Source: Bacteroidota bacterium
GTDB lineage: Bacteria; Bacteroidota; Bacteroidia; Bacteroidales; UBA10428
Direction of reading: 5' to 3'
Length of the DNA stretch: 8,182 bases
Assembly (NCBI GenBank): GCA_024640925.1
Contig: JAHEEB010000002.1
Coordinates: 10,075-18,256, forward strand
The translations under genes and the position numbers were made by a program. Numbering within the stretch: the stretch's first letter is position 1; each line of letters starts with the position of its first letter. Positions 5,672 to 8,182 of this stretch are shown here, piece by piece. The notes beneath the pieces are model-generated. The model made no database searches. It was not told the origin of the DNA and was given only the letters and a program-made list of their open reading frames with translations.

Positions 5672-7410
5672 TGAGCAACCGAATCAACATACAGGATATA
5701 ACCTCCGGTTACCGGACAATACAAGACGGAAGCCGTTATAATCCCTATTTCTCATTGCCCGATGACAGTGACCGGATCATCATTGAGGATGGCGAAGTGG
5801 AAGAGACCGTTGACCTGATGAAAAAAGTGGTCTGGAAGTATTTGAACGACACAAAGGAGATTTCCAGGCACCTGAAAGGTTCAACCCTTGAAACAACGTG
5901 CCGGAATACCTGGGAGTTTTTATACAACCATATCCAGTATAAACTCGATAAGAAAGGACTGGAACAATTACGCCGTCCATGCCGAAGCTGGGCAGAAAGA
6001 ACCACCGGTATCGACTGCGATTGCTTCTCCATTTTTGTTTCGAGCATCCTCACGAACCTTAAAATACCGCACAAGTTCAGGATTGCCAAATACAACCAGG
6101 ATGCCTATCAGCATGTGTATGTGATCGTCCCGAAACCGGGCAAAGCAGGCTACTACACGATAGATTGTGTACTCAGCCGGTTCAACTATGAAAAACCTTT
6201 TACAAAACAAAAAGACTTTACTATGAGCCTCAATGGAATAAACGTAGCCGTACTTTCCGGCACTTCAACCGATGTAATGGATTTGATATCCGGTTTCGAT
6301 TCCCTTTATGGATTGGGAGCCGGTGAGGAAAACGACCAGGCCATCTATGAACACCTGGTAAAAACCCGTAACCTGGTCGCCGAAAAACCACACCTGATCG
6401 ATCATGTCGAATATTCCCCGGCATTCCTAAAAATGCTCGATTATGCCATTGAAAACTGGAACACACCCAACCGCGACAAAGCCCTGGAAATCCTGGCCAA
6501 AAACGAAGATAACCTGAATAACCTGAACGGAACAGACAGCCTGTACCCCGATGACCAGGATGAACTGAATGCGGATTTGGGAAAGCTGTTTAACAAAAAG
6601 AAAACAACTGCTAAGAAAGGGTTTTTCAAGAAAGTTGGTGAAGCGGTAAAGAAAGGCGGCAAGGCATTTATTAAGTACAACCCGGTTACAATTTCTGCAC
6701 GGAGCGGCTTTCTCGTTGCCATGAAACTCAACATCAAAAAAATGGCCTCCAAACTGAAATGGGGCTATGCTACGAAAGAACAGGCCGCAGCAAAAAAAAT
6801 ATCCACCCAGGAATGGGAGAAATCGAAAAAAGCCCTGGCCAAGGTAGAAGATTTATTTGCCAACAAACTACAGGGGAATAAAAACGCCCTGAAGAAAGCC
6901 ATCTTAAATGGCAGGGCTGGAGGACTAAACGGAACGGAAGACAATTCATTTGAGGGCTTGGGTGTAGTCGCAGCTGCCACACTGGCGGCTGCCGTTCCGG
7001 TTATTGCCAGCACACTCAAAATACTGGTCGATTCAGGACTGATGAGCAAGGAAGAAGCTGCTAACCTCGAAGCAGAGGTAAATGCCAAAGCAAGCGAGGC
7101 AGCCACAGTGGCGAGTGATCCCGATATACAAAACAGTAGCAGCGAAACCGCAATTACCGATGAAGGGACACCAACCAGCGATTCCGGTTCAGAAGGAGGC
7201 ATACTGGCAATGGTAAAAAAGAAACCCCTTCTTTTTGCCGGGGGTGCAGTTGTCGGCCTTTGGGGATTATCAAAGATGCTGTCAAAAAAGAAAACAACCC
7301 ACAGCGAACTAAGCGGCACAACCCGAAAAAGGAAAACCAGGGGGAAATCACGAGGCAAAGGCCGTTCCGGGAAAGGAAAGAAAAAACTCAAAGCAATCAC
7401 CCTCACCTAG
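5671..7410 (+). CDS. Multidomain protein: transglutaminase-like cysteine domain, membrane segments, basic tail
   Basis: This 579-residue protein begins with a transglutaminase/papain-like domain (residues about 60-180). WAERTTGIDCDCFSIF carries the likely nucleophile Cys116, AYQHVYVIV supplies His148 and YYTIDCV supplies Asp165, a complete Cys-His-Asp triad in the order expected for bacterial transglutaminase-like peptidases. After an acidic linker comes a lysine-rich amphipathic region (about 305-410) containing GFFKKVGEAVKKGGKAF and a coiled-coil-like stretch. An Ala-rich hydrophobic segment (430-452), a Ser/Thr/Glu-rich spacer, a probable transmembrane helix (519-536) and a Lys/Arg/Gly-rich tail (about 538-575) follow. 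Six Leu-Asn/Ser-Gly tripeptides are scattered through the protein (187, 195, 285, 412, 419, 547). I recall similar proteins in Bacteroidetes but no name. There is no signal peptide. Fusion of an enzyme to membrane and polycationic parts suggests a self-processing or crosslinking structural protein of a mobile element; a simple cell-surface peptidase is the alternative. Confidence 0.7.
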   Translation: MSNRINIQDITSGYRTIQDGSRYNPYFSLPDDSDRIIIEDGEVEETVDLMKKVVWKYLNDTKEISRHLKGSTLETTCRNTWEFLYNHIQYKLDKKGLEQLRRPCRSWAERTTGIDCDCFSIFVSSILTNLKIPHKFRIAKYNQDAYQHVYVIVPKPGKAGYYTIDCVLSRFNYEKPFTKQKDFTMSLNGINVAVLSGTSTDVMDLISGFDSLYGLGAGEENDQAIYEHLVKTRNLVAEKPHLIDHVEYSPAFLKMLDYAIENWNTPNRDKALEILAKNEDNLNNLNGTDSLYPDDQDELNADLGKLFNKKKTTAKKGFFKKVGEAVKKGGKAFIKYNPVTISARSGFLVAMKLNIKKMASKLKWGYATKEQAAAKKISTQEWEKSKKALAKVEDLFANKLQGNKNALKKAILNGRAGGLNGTEDNSFEGLGVVAAATLAAAVPVIASTLKILVDSGLMSKEEAANLEAEVNAKASEAATVASDPDIQNSSSETAITDEGTPTSDSGSEGGILAMVKKKPLLFAGGAVVGLWGLSKMLSKKKTTHSELSGTTRKRKTRGKSRGKGRSGKGKKKLKAITLT

Positions 7411-7452
7411 AAATAAAAACAAAAGAAACGTAACACATAAAAATCAAATCGT

Positions 7453-7959
7453 ATGGCACAGAATTTAAAAGCAAAGCTAAATGCCAAAACCATAATGGAA
7501 GAAATAAAAACCCCCGGGTTGATTATCCTCGGAATGGTTGGTGGCAATATGGCAGGAAAGCTCATCAACAAGGTTGTAAAGGTGGACGAAACCTCCACAA
7601 CTTTCTCTGTCAAGGCAATGGTAAAACCAATTGTACAGATTACTGCCGGTGTCGGCGGGGCTTTATTGCTGAAAGACAAAAACCTCAAACTCATTGCTTC
7701 CGGGGTGGCAGCCAGTGGTATCGCTTCCACAGTCAAAGTATTCCTGAAGAAAGACATCCTCCAGGGACTGACAAATTTTGCCGGATTAGGCGATTCCGTG
7801 AACCAAATCTTTCGTGAACCAATCAACCTGTCCATTGAACCTTACAACCCTGATTTGCCCCGTTTAAATTCAAATGTTGCCTCCCTGCCGGTTGAAACCG
7901 AATTTTCAGGGGCAGAACTGGGCGAATATACCGAAATCAAGGAAGTACAAATCCTCTGA
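7453..7959 (+). CDS. Small glycine-rich multi-helix membrane protein
   Basis: This 168-residue protein is not a family I can name. After a basic, amphipathic N-terminus it has three hydrophobic Gly/Ala-rich stretches: residues about 20-38 (GLIILGMVGGNMAGKLI), 58-74 (ending GVGGALLL) and 79-97. The G-x-x-x-G-like spacing suits tightly packed helices. The last 70 residues are soluble and acidic at the end, and hold FAGLGD (109-114) and FSGAEL (151-156), variants of a Leu/Phe-x-Gly motif also frequent in the upstream 579-residue protein. It follows that gene after a 42-base A-rich gap without a clear ribosome binding site, a leader type common in Bacteroidota, and is probably in the same transcript. 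Size, composition and context are like the small membrane proteins of membrane-containing viruses, but nothing proves that role. Confidence 0.65.
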   Translation: MAQNLKAKLNAKTIMEEIKTPGLIILGMVGGNMAGKLINKVVKVDETSTTFSVKAMVKPIVQITAGVGGALLLKDKNLKLIASGVAASGIASTVKVFLKKDILQGLTNFAGLGDSVNQIFREPINLSIEPYNPDLPRLNSNVASLPVETEFSGAELGEYTEIKEVQIL

Positions 7960-8020
7960 TGCCTAACTAACAGGACAAAACAACATAAAACAGAACTTAA
8001 ATAACAAAAAATAAAAAACC

Positions 8021-8182
8021 ATGATCACATTAGGAGAAATCACCACCAGCGACCTCGATTTGATGGGCGCAATGACAGACGATGAACTGCTGGGCGCAAT
8101 CGAACGTGCCACACCGCAGGAAAAGAAAGCTTTTGTAAAAAAAGTAAGGTCACCACGTCCGGCAAGCGGAAGGTCAGACTCA
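8021..8182 (+). CDS. Start of a further gene of the cluster (3'-partial)
   Basis: An open frame begins at ATG 8021 after a 61-base A-rich leader and runs without a stop to the right edge, giving 54 residues. The start reads MITLGEITTSDLDLMGAM and continues with an acidic helix (TDDELLGAI), then a shift to a basic Lys/Arg/Pro/Ser stretch (KKAFVKKVRSPRP). Two Leu-x-Gly motifs (LMG at 14-16 and LLG at 23-25) echo those of the two preceding genes. Base composition and the leader match the cluster, and same-strand order suggests the same operon. The family cannot be told from this fragment; an acidic pro-segment followed by a basic body is one reading. Confidence 0.55.
   Translation, partial: MITLGEITTSDLDLMGAMTDDELLGAIERATPQEKKAFVKKVRSPRPASGRSDS

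Noticed and set aside
6765..7406. Minus-strand open frame of 213 codons opposite the 579-residue gene
   Set aside because: It is fully antisense to a gene with clear domain motifs; its Pro/Ser/Phe-rich translation is the mirror of Lys/Gly/Ala-rich coding sequence.
7407..7835. Minus-strand open frame of 142 codons opposite the 168-residue gene
   Set aside because: It is antisense to a gene in the collinear cluster and has no leader, motif or partner on that strand.

Overview
The window looks like an accessory (island-type) stretch of a Bacteroidota chromosome. The evidence for that host is weak Shine-Dalgarno sequences with A-rich leaders before most starts, a decayed DUF4248-like gene (a family I know mainly from Bacteroidetes), and protein families I associate with that phylum. 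No taxonomic marker gene is present, so the assignment is inferred.

The window has three parts with different base composition. (1) Positions 2-3337 hold one very AT-rich gene, open at the left edge, for a large helical-repeat protein. It has a canonical TPR, a GreA/GreB C-terminal-like domain and a C-terminal PIN-type nuclease domain. This matches a TPR-GreAB-C-PIN architecture that comparative genomics has linked to prokaryotic conflict and defence systems. Its N-terminus lies outside the window. (2) Positions 3338-5170 are a low-density, decayed-looking zone. It contains an inverted repeat just after the big gene, a frameshifted DUF4248-like pseudogene (about 3444-3676), a consensus-like promoter with a perfect inverted repeat in its spacer, an orphan AT-rich 267-residue gene (3880-4683), and almost 490 bases without a convincing gene. 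(3) From 5171 to the right edge the composition changes to moderate GC and four genes run tightly on the + strand: an LEA14-like membrane-anchored protein (5171-5671), a multidomain protein with a transglutaminase-like Cys-His-Asp domain and a very basic tail (5671-7410), a glycine-rich multi-helix membrane protein (7453-7959), and the start of a further gene (8021 to the edge).

The right-hand cluster is the best candidate for an undescribed system. Small membrane proteins, a cysteine-enzyme fold fused to amphipathic, transmembrane and polycationic segments, and a repeated Leu/Phe-x-Gly motif suggest a structural module of an integrated, possibly membrane-containing mobile element. In that reading the papain/transglutaminase-like domain could mature or crosslink the structural proteins. 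This is inference: no capsid, packaging, replication or integration gene is visible here. The left part is best read as defence cargo separated from the cluster by decayed DNA.
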